64,000 nt of DNA from Natrinema salaciae (GCF_900110865.1 NZ_FOFD01000002.1:244835-308834); one strand, 5' to 3'; shown: positions 46,311 to 56,750, counted from the first letter of the stretch. Program-made: numbers and translations. The notes: generated by a model from the sequence alone, not told the origin.

Positions 46311-49040
46311 ATGAGCAGCGATCACGAGGATTCAGCCGAACGGCACGACACCGACGGAGCGGACATCCCGGTCACCGGTGACGAGTTGGTCGATACCTTC
46401 CCCGGCTACCGCGACGGGGACGATATCACCGTCCTCGAACGCCCCGGCCGCGAGGCATCGACGGTACCCAACGAGCGCGTGCTCCGTCCCGAACTGGCCG
46501 ATCCGCTCGAGTACGACCTCTACTCGCACCAGGCCACGGCCCTCGAGGCCCTCGCCGACGACGAGAACGTCTGCGTCGCGACGAGCACGTCCTCGGGGAA
46601 GACCCGGATCTACGCGCTCCAGATCGCGAGGAACTACCTCGAGGCCCGCGCCCGGGATGCGGATGCCACGGCGTACGTCCTCTACCCGACGAAGGCACTC
46701 TCGCGGGATCAGGAGCGGGAGTTGAACGACCTCTTCGAGCAGTTGGGCCTCGAGATCACGGTCCGGGTTTACGACGGCGACACCGAACGCGGGAGCAATC
46801 GCAAACGAATCCGCGAGGAGGCCGACGTCATCATCTCGAACTTCGCGGGCGTGAACACCTACCTTCACGACCACGACCGCTGGGCGCGGTTCCTCTCGAC
46901 CTGCGACCTCGTGGTGATCGACGAGTCCCACACCTACACCGGCGTCCACGGAATGCACGTCGCCTGGATCGTCCGCCGGCTGAAGCGCGTCCTCGGCTAC
47001 TACGACGCCGACCCGCAGTTCGTGCTCACGAGCGCGACGATCGGCAACCCCGGCGAGCACTCGTCGGCGCTGATCGACGAACCCGTTACCGTGATCGACG
47101 AAGACGGCTCGCCGACGGGACCGCGGGAGCTGGTGCTCTGGAACCCGCCGCCGCGGGCCCGCGAGGACGAGCGAAGCGAGTCCGCGGATACGCGACCGGG
47201 AGCGACGCGGGCCGAGCGTGGCGAGGGCCGCGAGGACGCCATCGTCGAGCGCGTCCCCGCCACCGTCGAGGCCCCGCGAATGCTCTCGCATCTGACCTAC
47301 CACGACGCCCAGACGCTGTTGTTTAGCCCCTCGAGGAAACTCGCCGAACTCTCGGTCAAGCGGGCGTCGAAACACCGCCACGACAACCGCCGCTACTACA
47401 CGAACCCCGACCGCGGGAGCGCGATCGAACCCTACCACGCGGGCCACTCGCGGAAGAAACGCCACGGGACCGAACACCAGCTCAAGACCGGCGTGCTCGA
47501 CGGCGTCGCCTCGACGAACGCCTTGGAGCTGGGAATCAACATCGGCGAGATGGACGCGACGGTGCAACTGGGCTACCCGGGGCAACGCCAATCGTTCTGG
47601 CAACAGATCGGCCGTGCGGGTCGCGGAACCAAGCGCGCGCTCTCGGTGCTGGTCGCCGAGCACCGCACGCTCGACCAGTACGTCGTGACCAACCCCGACT
47701 ACCTGCTCGAGTCCGACGTCGAGGACGCGGTCGTCGACGTGGACAACGACGCGGTGTTCGCCCAGCACCTGCGCTGTGCGGCCGACGAACTCGCGGTCGC
47801 CGGAGCCGACGCGGGGACGCTCGCCGACCGCGAGCGTCTCGAGCGGGCGGTCGAGATGTGGCGGCGCGCGGGCCAGCTTCGTGGCACGCTCGAGACCGGC
47901 GTCTCCTACGTGGGTCCGCCCCGTCCCCAGCAGTCGATCTCGCTGTACGCGACGACCGGCGAGGAGTACGAGGTCGACCTCGCCGACGGCGTCGACGAGC
48001 ACTACGATCCGGGGATGGAGCCGCTGGCGAGGGAGCGCGTGCTGCGGGACTTCCACGAGGGCGCAGTCCGGCTGCATCAGGGGCAGCAATACGAGGTGGT
48101 GGACGTCGACCACGATTCGCCCCGACCCTCCGTGACCGTCCGGCCGACGGACGTCGACTACTACACGCGGACGCGGACCGACGTGACGGTCCTCGATGCG
48201 ACCTCCGAGGAGTCCCGCAACGTCGGCGACTTCACGCTGCACTTCGGCCGCGGTCGAGTGCTGGTCTATCACGGCACCTACGACACGGTCGCCGTCCACG
48301 GCGGCAAGCGGAAAGAGCAGGGGATCCCGACCGAGAACCCGCCGCTCGAGATGGAGACCCAGCTCTGCTGGCTCGAGGTCCCCCAGCGCGTCGAGCGGGC
48401 GCTGATCGAGAAGTACCGGGACGTCGAGGTGCCCGACCTCGAGGACGGGCTGGCGGGGACTGCCCACCTCGGCTACGCGGGCGGACTTCACGCCGCCGAG
48501 CACGCGACGATCGGCGTCGCCCCGCTCGAGTTGATGGTCGACAAACGCGATCTGGGCGGGCTGGCGACGCTGACGATCGACTCGCACCTCGCTCAGGGGA
48601 AGGGTAGTACAGACGCGGACGTAGCGTACGGAACTGCAGGCAGCGCGAGTGGCGGCGGCGCGCCGCGAAACATCGCCGCGGCCGAGGCCACGGTGCGGGA
48701 GATCGCCGACGGCCTCGAGCGAACGCCCGCGAGCGGGTGGTTCATCTACGACGGGATCGAGGGCGGTCTGGGCTTCGCGCGGGCGATCTACGAGAACTAC
48801 GAGGCCGTCGCGGAGCGCGCTCGAGCACTGATCGCGAACTGCGACTGCGGGAACGTCGACGGCTGTCCGGCCTGCGTGATGGACGAGCAGTGCGGCAACG
48901 ACAACCAGCCGCTGCACCGCGACGCGGCCGTGGACGTGCTGGATCAGTTGCTGGACGACGCGGACGCGGGAGCGCTCGAGGCGTACCTCCCCGACGAGGA
49001 GTTCGGCGGGGACCGGCGGCCGCCGCTGTTCTATGCCTGA
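46311..49040 (+). CDS. DEAD/DEAH-like helicase with DUF1998 (YprA/MrfA-like)
   Basis: 909 residues. Walker A is ATSTSSGKTRIYAL, motif II VVIDESHTYTG (DESH), motif III LTSATIGNP and motif VI WQQIGRAGRG. The C-terminal DUF1998 region has the four-cysteine zinc group CDCGNVDGCPACVMDEQC, needed for MrfA function in bacteria. Together with the preceding exonuclease it forms a two-gene operon that probably removes interstrand crosslinks or bulky DNA lesions. It is a translocating 3'-5' helicase by family. A variable acidic insert (DERSESADTRPGATRAERGE) lies near residue 285. Confidence 0.92.
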   Translation: MSSDHEDSAERHDTDGADIPVTGDELVDTFPGYRDGDDITVLERPGREASTVPNERVLRPELADPLEYDLYSHQATALEALADDENVCVATSTSSGKTRIYALQIARNYLEARARDADATAYVLYPTKALSRDQERELNDLFEQLGLEITVRVYDGDTERGSNRKRIREEADVIISNFAGVNTYLHDHDRWARFLSTCDLVVIDESHTYTGVHGMHVAWIVRRLKRVLGYYDADPQFVLTSATIGNPGEHSSALIDEPVTVIDEDGSPTGPRELVLWNPPPRAREDERSESADTRPGATRAERGEGREDAIVERVPATVEAPRMLSHLTYHDAQTLLFSPSRKLAELSVKRASKHRHDNRRYYTNPDRGSAIEPYHAGHSRKKRHGTEHQLKTGVLDGVASTNALELGINIGEMDATVQLGYPGQRQSFWQQIGRAGRGTKRALSVLVAEHRTLDQYVVTNPDYLLESDVEDAVVDVDNDAVFAQHLRCAADELAVAGADAGTLADRERLERAVEMWRRAGQLRGTLETGVSYVGPPRPQQSISLYATTGEEYEVDLADGVDEHYDPGMEPLARERVLRDFHEGAVRLHQGQQYEVVDVDHDSPRPSVTVRPTDVDYYTRTRTDVTVLDATSEESRNVGDFTLHFGRGRVLVYHGTYDTVAVHGGKRKEQGIPTENPPLEMETQLCWLEVPQRVERALIEKYRDVEVPDLEDGLAGTAHLGYAGGLHAAEHATIGVAPLELMVDKRDLGGLATLTIDSHLAQGKGSTDADVAYGTAGSASGGGAPRNIAAAEATVREIADGLERTPASGWFIYDGIEGGLGFARAIYENYEAVAERARALIANCDCGNVDGCPACVMDEQCGNDNQPLHRDAAVDVLDQLLDDADAGALEAYLPDEEFGGDRRPPLFYA

Positions 49041-49085
49041 GATAAGATCAATAGAGTACCATCTTTCTGGGGCCGAGTACAGGAT

Positions 49086-49295
49086 ATGCCCGCACACGGA
49101 ACCACGTCGCTCGAGCAGGTCGGTGCCTTCCTCGTCAGGGTGCTCGTGAGCGGCCTGGCCTGCTATCTCGCGATTCGCGTCGCTGACGGATTCTTCGCCC
49201 AATTAGCTGCGGCCGTCTTCTTCACCATCGTGCTCACCACCCCGTGGGAACTGGTGAATCGGCTCGGCGGACGCGAACCGAGCGATGGCGAGTGA
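49086..49295 (+). CDS. Small two-helix membrane protein
   Basis: 69 residues. Hydrophobic segments at about residues 14-35 (FLVRVLVSGLACYLAIRV) and 40-55 (LAAAVFFTIVLTTPWELV) suggest two membrane helices with a short acidic C-terminus. No known motif is seen. It is 45 bases after the helicase and may share its mRNA. Confidence 0.6.
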   Translation: MPAHGTTSLEQVGAFLVRVLVSGLACYLAIRVADGFFAQLAAAVFFTIVLTTPWELVNRLGGREPSDGE

Positions 49296-49554
49296 CGTCG
49301 CTGCGCTCGAGGGTGACGGGCCAACGATATCGGCGGATTCGTCCCCGAAGCCGCGTTCCTCGCCAGACTCGGAGCGGCCGTGATACTCACTGCGAGTCTC
49401 GACGGTCTGCGATGGCCGCCAGGGGCTCGACTGGCGAGTAATCGACGGCCGCTCGGGGCGCTCGAGACCCGTCAGTTCGCGTCGTCACCGGCTGTTGCCC
49501 CGCGGTCCTCGAGTCCGGTCGGCATCTCGAGCGTCGAGTGCACCGTTGGCCCGT

Positions 49555-50979
49555 TCAATCGGAGCTCGGATACGCCAGTCTCCAGAGTCCCAACGGAACG
49601 AACAGCGAGAACGGGAGTAAAAACGTGACCGGGACCAGCGCGATAACCGACGCCCACGGCCTGAAGGTGAGGATGAGGGCCCCGGCGAGCCCGACGCCGA
49701 GAACGACCGCGGCCCACGCGAGCCGTCGATCGATCGGGTCCAGTTCCATCGTCCGTACTGGGATCTCGAACGCGGAGACGAACGCGTCGGAATCCGACAC
49801 GGGGCCGAGATCCCGCTCGAACTCGTCGTCACCCCACCCCATCGTGACGGCGAAGGTCCGCGTCCCGAGCAGGTGATCCGGGAGGTTATCGACGACGACC
49901 GTGGCATCCCGTACCTCGTCGGGGAGGACGGACCACTGCGGTTCGTCCACCAACGTATCGTACGCGACAAGTCGGTCCTCGTACCGGCGATACTCGAGCG
50001 GTCCGTACCTGAGAACGATCTTCACGAACTCCATCGCGGGTTGCAGGAGGAGCAGGAACGCGAACGCGACGCCAGTTCCGACCACGACCGCCAGGGGAGT
50101 GTCGTCACCGGTGAACACCGCGAGCGAGACGACCAACGAGATCAGAATCCAGGGTGCGAAAAATACGGCTCCGAAGAGCGTGTGGTGTGCGGCGGTGTAC
50201 AGAACGGCGGTGTCGTCGGTCGAAATCCGCACGTCGGGGCCACCTTCGGGTACCATCGGTGGATCGACCGGCTTCGTCGGATCGTTTGGACCGGCGAGCC
50301 AGCCGAGGAGTCGTCCCGGCTCACCGTGGGCAGCGCGAAAGGTAGCCCAGTCGACGAGTAGCTTGCCGAAGACAAATCCGGCGAGGAGAGCCACCCCGCC
50401 GACGTCGTCCGGACTCACAACGACCATGAGGACGACCACCAGGAAGAACGTCTGGCCGACGTGCGTCTGGACGACCTCGTAGGCAGAGACCGTCTCGTAG
50501 CGGCCGCCGCGGAGATAGTCTCGCCACACGTCGGCCGAGGTGGCGGCCACGAGGGCGACGACGCTCATCACCACTTCCGATCGTAGGAGCACGTCCTCGA
50601 CGGGAATCACCTCGCTGAGGACGCTTGCGCCGAAGACCGAAACCCACGCGAACCCGAGGAGGACGGTGCTGACGAACGGCACGTTCCGCGGATAGATCGG
50701 CGGGAGCCACGATACCAGTTCCACGCTGCCGCGTCGCTGCTTCAGTTCGTCCGAGACGTTTGGATCCTCGTCGTCCGTTTTCGGCGGCTGCTGGGCGAAC
50801 AGCGCTTTCGCCGCCGTGAGCGGAAACGTCAGGAACATCTCGAGCACGTAGACCGTCACCAGTATCGCCGCGTCCCAGCCGAACGCGAGGACGCCGACGA
50901 GCGGAAGCAGGTTCGCGAAGAGGAGAGGGACGAATCCGATCCAGGGAACGGAGCGCTCGAGGGTGCGTGGGGAGACCAT
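49555..50979 (-). CDS. Multi-pass membrane protein, DUF6498-like
   Basis: 474 residues with about nine hydrophobic segments. The first, WIGFVPLLFANLLPLVGVLAFGWDAAILVTVYVLE, matches the opening of haloarchaeal DUF6498 proteins as far as I recall. A soluble loop of about 90 residues (FVKIVLRYGPLEYRRYEDRLVAYDTL to SDSDAFVSAFEIP) separates the first seven helices from the last two. No transport or catalytic motif is visible. Function unknown. Confidence 0.75.
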   Translation of the reverse strand: MVSPRTLERSVPWIGFVPLLFANLLPLVGVLAFGWDAAILVTVYVLEMFLTFPLTAAKALFAQQPPKTDDEDPNVSDELKQRRGSVELVSWLPPIYPRNVPFVSTVLLGFAWVSVFGASVLSEVIPVEDVLLRSEVVMSVVALVAATSADVWRDYLRGGRYETVSAYEVVQTHVGQTFFLVVVLMVVVSPDDVGGVALLAGFVFGKLLVDWATFRAAHGEPGRLLGWLAGPNDPTKPVDPPMVPEGGPDVRISTDDTAVLYTAAHHTLFGAVFFAPWILISLVVSLAVFTGDDTPLAVVVGTGVAFAFLLLLQPAMEFVKIVLRYGPLEYRRYEDRLVAYDTLVDEPQWSVLPDEVRDATVVVDNLPDHLLGTRTFAVTMGWGDDEFERDLGPVSDSDAFVSAFEIPVRTMELDPIDRRLAWAAVVLGVGLAGALILTFRPWASVIALVPVTFLLPFSLFVPLGLWRLAYPSSD

Positions 50980-51395
50980 CGAATTCGGCGTTCGGGTTCG
51001 TCGCCGAGCTTTGTAATTCTGCTGAACTGTCGATCGAAATCGGCGTCGCTCGGGCGAACGCGCCTCGGTCGCGACGACGGAGACGGCTCGAATTCCGCGA
51101 CCGCCCGGGACCGGAGCGGATCGGAGACGCGTGCGGAGTCCGACGGGATCGCTGGTCGCTGACGCGATTGGTCACCGCGGATACTGGACCGACCTGCAAC
51201 AGCCGACCGGAACCGGTCGCGATGGTCCGGCGGAACGGCCGACACGGCACGTCCGTACATCGGGCCGTGTCACCGCAATAGGTGACGCTCCGCGACTCGG
51301 TCCGGCATCGTGTCGCCGGAAGTGACCACGACCGTGCATACTTTCAGCTCGAGGAAAGAGCAACGCTTACAGGTTCGTGCGTTCCGCTATCGACC
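50980..51395. other. Intergenic stretch with purD promoter
   Basis: Apart from a gcttaca box (51365-51371) 25-31 bases before purD, I see no gene, repeat or RNA in these 416 bases. Confidence 0.4.
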
Positions 51396-52721
51396 ATGCG
51401 AGAGAACGTGCTCCTGATCGGCGGCGGTGGCCGCGAACACGCCATCGCTCGCGCGCTCGAGGACAGCGAGGCCGACCTGTACGCCTGCGCCGGCAACCGC
51501 AACCCCGGAATCGCCCGCATCGCGTCCGGGTTCGAGACGCTCGAGACGACCGACCCCGAGGCTGTCGTCGACTACGCCGAGGACGTCGACGCGACCATCG
51601 CCGTCATCGGCCCCGAAGCGCCGCTCGATGCCGGCGTCGCGGACGAACTCGAGGCCGCGGGGGTCTATCCGTTCGGTCCGAAGAAGGCGGACGCCCGCAT
51701 CGAGACGGACAAGGCCTTTCAGCGACGGTTCATGCAGGAAAACGACGTCCCGGGCTGTCCCGATTTCGAGACGTTCGACGACCCGGCGGCCGCCTGCGAC
51801 TACATCGACGAGTACGACGGCGACCTCGCGATCAAGCCCGTCGGCCTCACCGGCGGCAAGGGCGTCAAAGTCATCGGCGATCAGGTCACCGCCGAGGAGG
51901 GCAAGGAGTACATCCGCGAGTCCGACTACGACCGGATCGTCCTGGAAGAGCGACTACTCGGCGAGGAGTTCACGATTCAGGCGTTCGTCGCCAACGGCGA
52001 GTTCCGCACGGCACCCGCAGTGCAGGACCACAAGCGCGCCTACGAGGGCGACGAAGGCCCCAACACCGGCGGCATGGGCAGCTACTCCGACGCGACGAAC
52101 GAACTGCCCTTCATGACCGCGGACGATTACGACGACGCCGTCTCGATCATCGAGGCCACCGTCGACGCGCTAGACGACTACCGCGGGATCCTCTACGGCC
52201 AGTTCATGCTGACGGCTACCGGTCCCCGGGTCGTCGAGTTCAACGCCCGCTTCGGCGACCCCGAGGCGATGAACACGCTGCCGGTTCTCGAGACCGACTT
52301 CCTCGAGATCGTAACTGCCGCTCGCGACGGCGACGCACCGCCGGCACTCGAGTTCGCCGAGCAGGCGACGGTCTGCAAGTACGCGGTGCCGGAGGGGTAC
52401 CCCACCGACCCCGAGGCGGGTGCGAAGGTGCAGGTCGACGAGGAGAGTGCCGGGGACGCGTTGCTCTACTACGCCAGCGTCGAAGAGCGACGCTCTTCGA
52501 GTTCTGATGACGTGGACGAACGCGACGACGGGATCTACACGACGACGTCCCGGTCGTTCGCCCTGGTCGGCGTCGCCGACTCGATCGCCGAGGCCGAGGA
52601 GATCGCCGAAGACGCGCTCGCGGTCGCCGGCGAGGAGGGACTGCGCGTCCGCCACGACATCGGCAAAGCGGACCTCATCCAGCGCCGGATCGATCACGTG
52701 AACGAGCTCCGCGGCGAGTAA
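51396..52721 (+). CDS. purD: Phosphoribosylamine-glycine ligase
   Basis: 441 residues. Opens VLLIGGGGREHAIARAL, the N-domain signature, then GPKKADARIETDKAF and the ATP-grasp core IKPVGLTGGKGVKVI, GPNTGGMGSYSD and EFNARFGDPEAMNTL. It makes glycinamide ribonucleotide in purine synthesis. A short low-complexity insert (ERRSSSSDDVDERDDG) near residue 365 is absent from bacterial PurD. The TATA-like box fixes the ATG at 51396. Confidence 0.96.
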   Translation: MRENVLLIGGGGREHAIARALEDSEADLYACAGNRNPGIARIASGFETLETTDPEAVVDYAEDVDATIAVIGPEAPLDAGVADELEAAGVYPFGPKKADARIETDKAFQRRFMQENDVPGCPDFETFDDPAAACDYIDEYDGDLAIKPVGLTGGKGVKVIGDQVTAEEGKEYIRESDYDRIVLEERLLGEEFTIQAFVANGEFRTAPAVQDHKRAYEGDEGPNTGGMGSYSDATNELPFMTADDYDDAVSIIEATVDALDDYRGILYGQFMLTATGPRVVEFNARFGDPEAMNTLPVLETDFLEIVTAARDGDAPPALEFAEQATVCKYAVPEGYPTDPEAGAKVQVDEESAGDALLYYASVEERRSSSSDDVDERDDGIYTTTSRSFALVGVADSIAEAEEIAEDALAVAGEEGLRVRHDIGKADLIQRRIDHVNELRGE

Positions 52722-53030
52722 ATCGAGATCGAGACACGCGGGCGCTCGCATCGCGCTGTTTCTCGCTGATCGCCGGGCATCTCGGAACGGCGTCTCCGTT
52801 TTGGGCACTTCGAGGCGTCCCCGTTCCGTACGTCTCGTACCGCCAAGCGGCGCTCCCGTCGCCGCGTCGACTCGTCGTCACGCGGACGGGACGTCGGTCG
52901 TTCGTCGCGCTGACTGGTCGGCGCCAATAACTGTCAGTTTACCATTCACTAGCGTGGAACGAAGTATCTGGGAGTCCCACGGTACGACGGAGCCGATCGC
53001 CCGCGATCACGCCGATCTGTGCAGATTCCG
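52722..53030. other. Intergenic stretch, nothing recognised
   Basis: These 309 bases hold only shadow frames of low coding quality. A weak ccaataactg at about 52924 might be part of the promoter of the antiporter gene. Confidence 0.35.
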
Positions 53031-55295
53031 ATGGCAATTATCGAACCGCTCGGACACCACGAACTGTTGCTCGTCATCGTCCAGCTCACGCTGTTGCTCT
53101 TCGTCGCGAGAGCGCTCGGCGAGGCGTTCAGTCGAATCGGCCAACCGACGGTCGTCGGCGAGCTGTTCGCGGGCGTTCTGCTCGGCCCGTCGGTGCTCGG
53201 CCTCGTCGTACCGGGCGTCTACGAGTCGCTGTTCGCGGTCTCGGAGAGCCAGTTCCACCTGCTCGAGGTCATCTCGTGGCTCGGTCTCATCCTGTTGCTG
53301 ATCGTCACCGGCCTCGAGACGGACATCGATCTCATCGTCAGCAAGGGGCGAACGGCGGTCATCCTCTCGCTCGGCGGGATCGTCGTGCCCTTTACGACCG
53401 GATTCGCGCTGGGCTGGGTACTGCCGGTATCGTTCGTCGCGTCGCCGGGCCAGCGGCTCGTGTTCAGTCTCTTTCTCGGAACCGCGATGAGTATCTCCGC
53501 GATCCCCGTCATCGCGAAGGTGCTCATCGAACTCGACGTCATCCGTCGCGACATCGGCCAACTGATTCTCGCCGCGGGGATGGTCGACGACACGATCGGG
53601 TGGATTCTGTTGGCCACGGTCGCCGGACTCGCTCGAACCGGCGTCGTCGATATCGGATCGGTCGCGACGACGATCGTCTCGGTGCTCGTCTTTCTCGGCG
53701 TCTCGCTTACCGTCGGACGTCGGTTCGTCGCGGCACTCGTTCGCTGGGTCGGGACCGTCTTCGGCAGCGAGGTCGCGCTGGTCTCGACGGTGATCGTGCT
53801 CGCGTTCGCAGCGGGCGCGGTCACCCAGTACATGGGGCTCGAGGCGATCCTGGGCGCGTTCGTCGTCGGAGTGCTGGTCGGCCAGGTCAAGCGCTTCCCC
53901 TACGAACTCCGACACACGCTCGAAGTGATCACGCTCGCCGTCTTCGCGCCGCTGTTCTTCGCGATCGCCGGGCTGCGAATGGACGTGGCCGCCCTGTTCG
54001 ACGAGACGGTGTTCGCCGTGGGACTCGTCGTCCTCGGGGTGGCGTGTTTCGGCAAGTTCGCCGGGATCATGGGCGCGTCTCGGCTCGCCGGCCTCTCGAG
54101 GTGGGAGGGAGTCACGATCGGTGGCGGGATGAACGCTCGCGGGGCCATGGAGATCATCGTCGCGACGGTGGGACTCGGCGCGGGCATCTTGACGACGGAC
54201 ATGTACAGCATTATCGTCGCGGTCGCCATCGCGACCTCCGTGATCGCACCGGTGATCATGCGGTGGTCGATCCCGAAGATCGAGATGAGCGAGGACGAAC
54301 GCGAGCGCATCGAACGCGAGGCGTTCCTCCGGGGGAGTTTCGTCAACACCCTCACGAGAATTCTGTTGCCGGTCGGTGGCGGTGCGGACGGCCGGTACGC
54401 CGCCCGTCTCCTCGATCCGCTCGTTCGCGATCGCGATATCGACCTCGACGTGATGTGCGTGAGCGACGGTTCCGGTGCCTCGGACGGACGGTACGACGGC
54501 TTCTTCACCGGTCTCCGAAACGATCGCTTCGCGCCGACGCGAGCGAACCACGGGTCCGGACGGCCCACCGCCGTCACGTCCGACGAGGTGGATCGTGTTT
54601 TCGAACCGATCGAACGCCGGTTACGCGACCGGAGGCAGCCGTCGAGAACGTTCGTTCGCAACGCCCGGGGAACGGTCGCCGAGACGATTCTCGACGAGCT
54701 GGACGCCGGGTACGATCTCGCCGTCCTCGGCGAGTCGGTCGTCGGCGACGAGTCCAACGAATCCCTGTTCGGTACGACGGTCGACCGCATCATCCAGGGG
54801 ACGACGTGTCCGAAGATGATCGTCAGTACACCGTTCGAACCGGCTGCGTCGACGGATCGGGCCGACGAGCCCATCGACCGAATTCTCCTCCCGACGGTCG
54901 GGACGGTGTCCAACCGCCACGCCGCCGAGATCGCGTTCACCGTCGCCGCAGCGGAAAACGCGCTCGTCGAGATCGTTCACGTCGTCGACGAACCCCCGTT
55001 CGACGACCGGTTCGCCACTCGACCAGATCCCTCCGAGCAGGTTCGGATCGGCGAACAGATCGTCGAGCGGGAGGCGGAGTTCGGCAGACGACTCGACGCG
55101 ACGGTGCTGACGAGGGTGACGATCTCGGAGACCCCCGAAACGGAGATCGTCGACCTCGCCGACCGGACCGACGCCGACGTGATCGTTATGGGCGCGAACA
55201 TGCGGCCGATCTCTCGACGGGTGTTTCTCGGCCATCGCGTGGAGTACGTCGTCCGGAACGCTCCGTGTCCGGTCACGATACTCAGTTCGCTCTGA
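53031..55295 (+). CDS. CPA2-family cation/proton antiporter with C-terminal universal-stress domains
   Basis: 754 residues. Residues 1-385 hold about 12 hydrophobic segments of the Na_H_Exchanger fold, including AAGMVDDTIGWILL with the paired Asp-Asp of electrogenic CPA2 antiporters and GMNARGAMEIIVATVGL. Residues about 415-600 and 605-754 form two UspA-like halves (LPVGGGADGRYAARLLDPLV and LPTVGTVSNRHAAEIAFTVA; end VMGANMRPISRRVFLGHRVEYV). The second carries the better nucleotide-loop remnant. It exchanges Na+ or K+ for H+, with ligand control by the C-terminus inferred. I chose the ATG at 53031. Confidence 0.9.
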   Translation: MAIIEPLGHHELLLVIVQLTLLLFVARALGEAFSRIGQPTVVGELFAGVLLGPSVLGLVVPGVYESLFAVSESQFHLLEVISWLGLILLLIVTGLETDIDLIVSKGRTAVILSLGGIVVPFTTGFALGWVLPVSFVASPGQRLVFSLFLGTAMSISAIPVIAKVLIELDVIRRDIGQLILAAGMVDDTIGWILLATVAGLARTGVVDIGSVATTIVSVLVFLGVSLTVGRRFVAALVRWVGTVFGSEVALVSTVIVLAFAAGAVTQYMGLEAILGAFVVGVLVGQVKRFPYELRHTLEVITLAVFAPLFFAIAGLRMDVAALFDETVFAVGLVVLGVACFGKFAGIMGASRLAGLSRWEGVTIGGGMNARGAMEIIVATVGLGAGILTTDMYSIIVAVAIATSVIAPVIMRWSIPKIEMSEDERERIEREAFLRGSFVNTLTRILLPVGGGADGRYAARLLDPLVRDRDIDLDVMCVSDGSGASDGRYDGFFTGLRNDRFAPTRANHGSGRPTAVTSDEVDRVFEPIERRLRDRRQPSRTFVRNARGTVAETILDELDAGYDLAVLGESVVGDESNESLFGTTVDRIIQGTTCPKMIVSTPFEPAASTDRADEPIDRILLPTVGTVSNRHAAEIAFTVAAAENALVEIVHVVDEPPFDDRFATRPDPSEQVRIGEQIVEREAEFGRRLDATVLTRVTISETPETEIVDLADRTDADVIVMGANMRPISRRVFLGHRVEYVVRNAPCPVTILSSL

Positions 55296-55391
55296 GCGTT
55301 CCGACGCGGACGAGACTGGACGGCGCTGCGAGCCGACCGGCCCGCTCGTACACGGATCGATTCGGCGGGGGCCGTCGGTGTCGGTCGACCG

Positions 55392-56750
55392 TTACGGGCC
55401 CTCGTCCGCGACCCGCTCGAGCGACTCGAGCAACAGCCTCGTCCCCAGTTCGATCTCCCGTTCGGTGACGTCGAGCGGCGGCAGCAATCGAAGCGTCTTG
55501 TAGCCGCAGCCGAGGGTCAACAGGCCGTGGTTGAACGCGCTCTCGAGGACCGCGTCCCGGCGCGCTTTCGTATCGAACTCGACCGCGAGCATCAGCCCGC
55601 GACCGCGGATGTCGACAATACCGGGCGCGTTACCGTCTTCGACGGCGTCCGCGAGTCGGGTCCGCAACTGCTCGCCTCGCTCGCGGACGTTCGCGAGCAA
55701 GTTCTCCTCGTGAATCGTGTCGATCGTGAGCACGCCCTGCATGGCGGCGATGAGATCGCCCGCGCCCCACGTCGAGGAGAGGCGGCTCTTTTCGGCGGGG
55801 AAGACGTCCGACCGCGAGATCGTCGCGCCCACACGGAGCCCCTTCGCGCTGGTGATGACGTCCGGCGTGAGATCGAGGTGATCGACCGCCCACAGTTCGC
55901 CCGTCCGCCCCAGCCCGGACTGTATCTCGTCGGCGATAACTGTGAGATCGTACCGGTCACGGAGCGCCTCGAGGTCGCGGGCGAACTCGGGATGGGCGAC
56001 CCGATAGCCGCCCTCGCCCTGAATGGGCTCGAGGATCAGGTAGGCGACCTCGTCGGGGTCGACGACACCCCGTTCCGGGTGGAGCGCGTCAGCGACGACG
56101 TTCCCACCGGGGCCGTCGGTTCGCCAGCGGGTTCGGTACGCCTCGTCGGTAGCGGGATAGGGAACGCTGACGACGCCCGGAACCTCCGGAAAACCGCTTC
56201 GGTGGGCGGTCTTCGAGCGGTTGAGCGAGAGCGCGCCCAGCGTGCGACCGTGGAACGCGCCGTCGAAGGTGAACGCCCGGTGACCGCCCGCGGCGTAGCA
56301 GATTTTGATCGCGTTCTCGATGGCCTCCGCACCGGAGTTCGAGAGGAAGACCCGATCCATGTCGTAGTGGTCGGTCATCGCGACGAGGCGGTCCATCAGC
56401 TGCGTCGGACCGGGGAAGTCGGGATCGTCCGGTCGACCGCCACCGCCGCTGACGTAGAAGTCCTGTCCAGCGATCTTCAGCGGATCGACGATGTCGAACT
56501 CGCGGAGCTTCGTCCGGATCGTCGGGTTGTTGTAGCCGAGCGGGGCGGCCGCGACGTGACTCGTGAAATCCAGCAGGACGTTGCCGTCGACGTCGGTACA
56601 GAACGGGCCCGTCGCCTCACCGCCGGCGTCCCAGACGAACTCGTAAACGTACGTACTCGGGGCGGCGTACTGGTGGTGATACTCGACCCACTCGCTCGCT
56701 CGTTCGCCGGGGATCGAGTCGACCTGTGGTTCGACCGTTGCTCGGTCCAT
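55392..56750 (-). CDS. Class III pyridoxal-phosphate aminotransferase
   Basis: 452 residues. Motifs: LDFTSHVAAAPLGYNNP, FLSNSGAEAIENAIKICY, TFDGAFHGRTLGALSLN, LILEPIQGEGG, VIADEIQSGLGRTGELW and the PLP lysine in VITSAKGLRVGATI. The family includes ArgD, GabT and similar omega-aminotransferases; the substrate is not decided by these motifs. It is downstream of, and 83 bases from, the MgtC/DUF4010 membrane gene on the same strand. The start at 56750 matches the family; the longer frame is rejected. Confidence 0.92.
   Translation of the reverse strand: MDRATVEPQVDSIPGERASEWVEYHHQYAAPSTYVYEFVWDAGGEATGPFCTDVDGNVLLDFTSHVAAAPLGYNNPTIRTKLREFDIVDPLKIAGQDFYVSGGGGRPDDPDFPGPTQLMDRLVAMTDHYDMDRVFLSNSGAEAIENAIKICYAAGGHRAFTFDGAFHGRTLGALSLNRSKTAHRSGFPEVPGVVSVPYPATDEAYRTRWRTDGPGGNVVADALHPERGVVDPDEVAYLILEPIQGEGGYRVAHPEFARDLEALRDRYDLTVIADEIQSGLGRTGELWAVDHLDLTPDVITSAKGLRVGATISRSDVFPAEKSRLSSTWGAGDLIAAMQGVLTIDTIHEENLLANVRERGEQLRTRLADAVEDGNAPGIVDIRGRGLMLAVEFDTKARRDAVLESAFNHGLLTLGCGYKTLRLLPPLDVTEREIELGTRLLLESLERVADEGP

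Noticed and set aside
50967-51281. 104-codon plus-strand frame before purD
   Set aside because: Arg-rich, overlaps the start of the DUF6498-like gene and has no promoter signal of its own.
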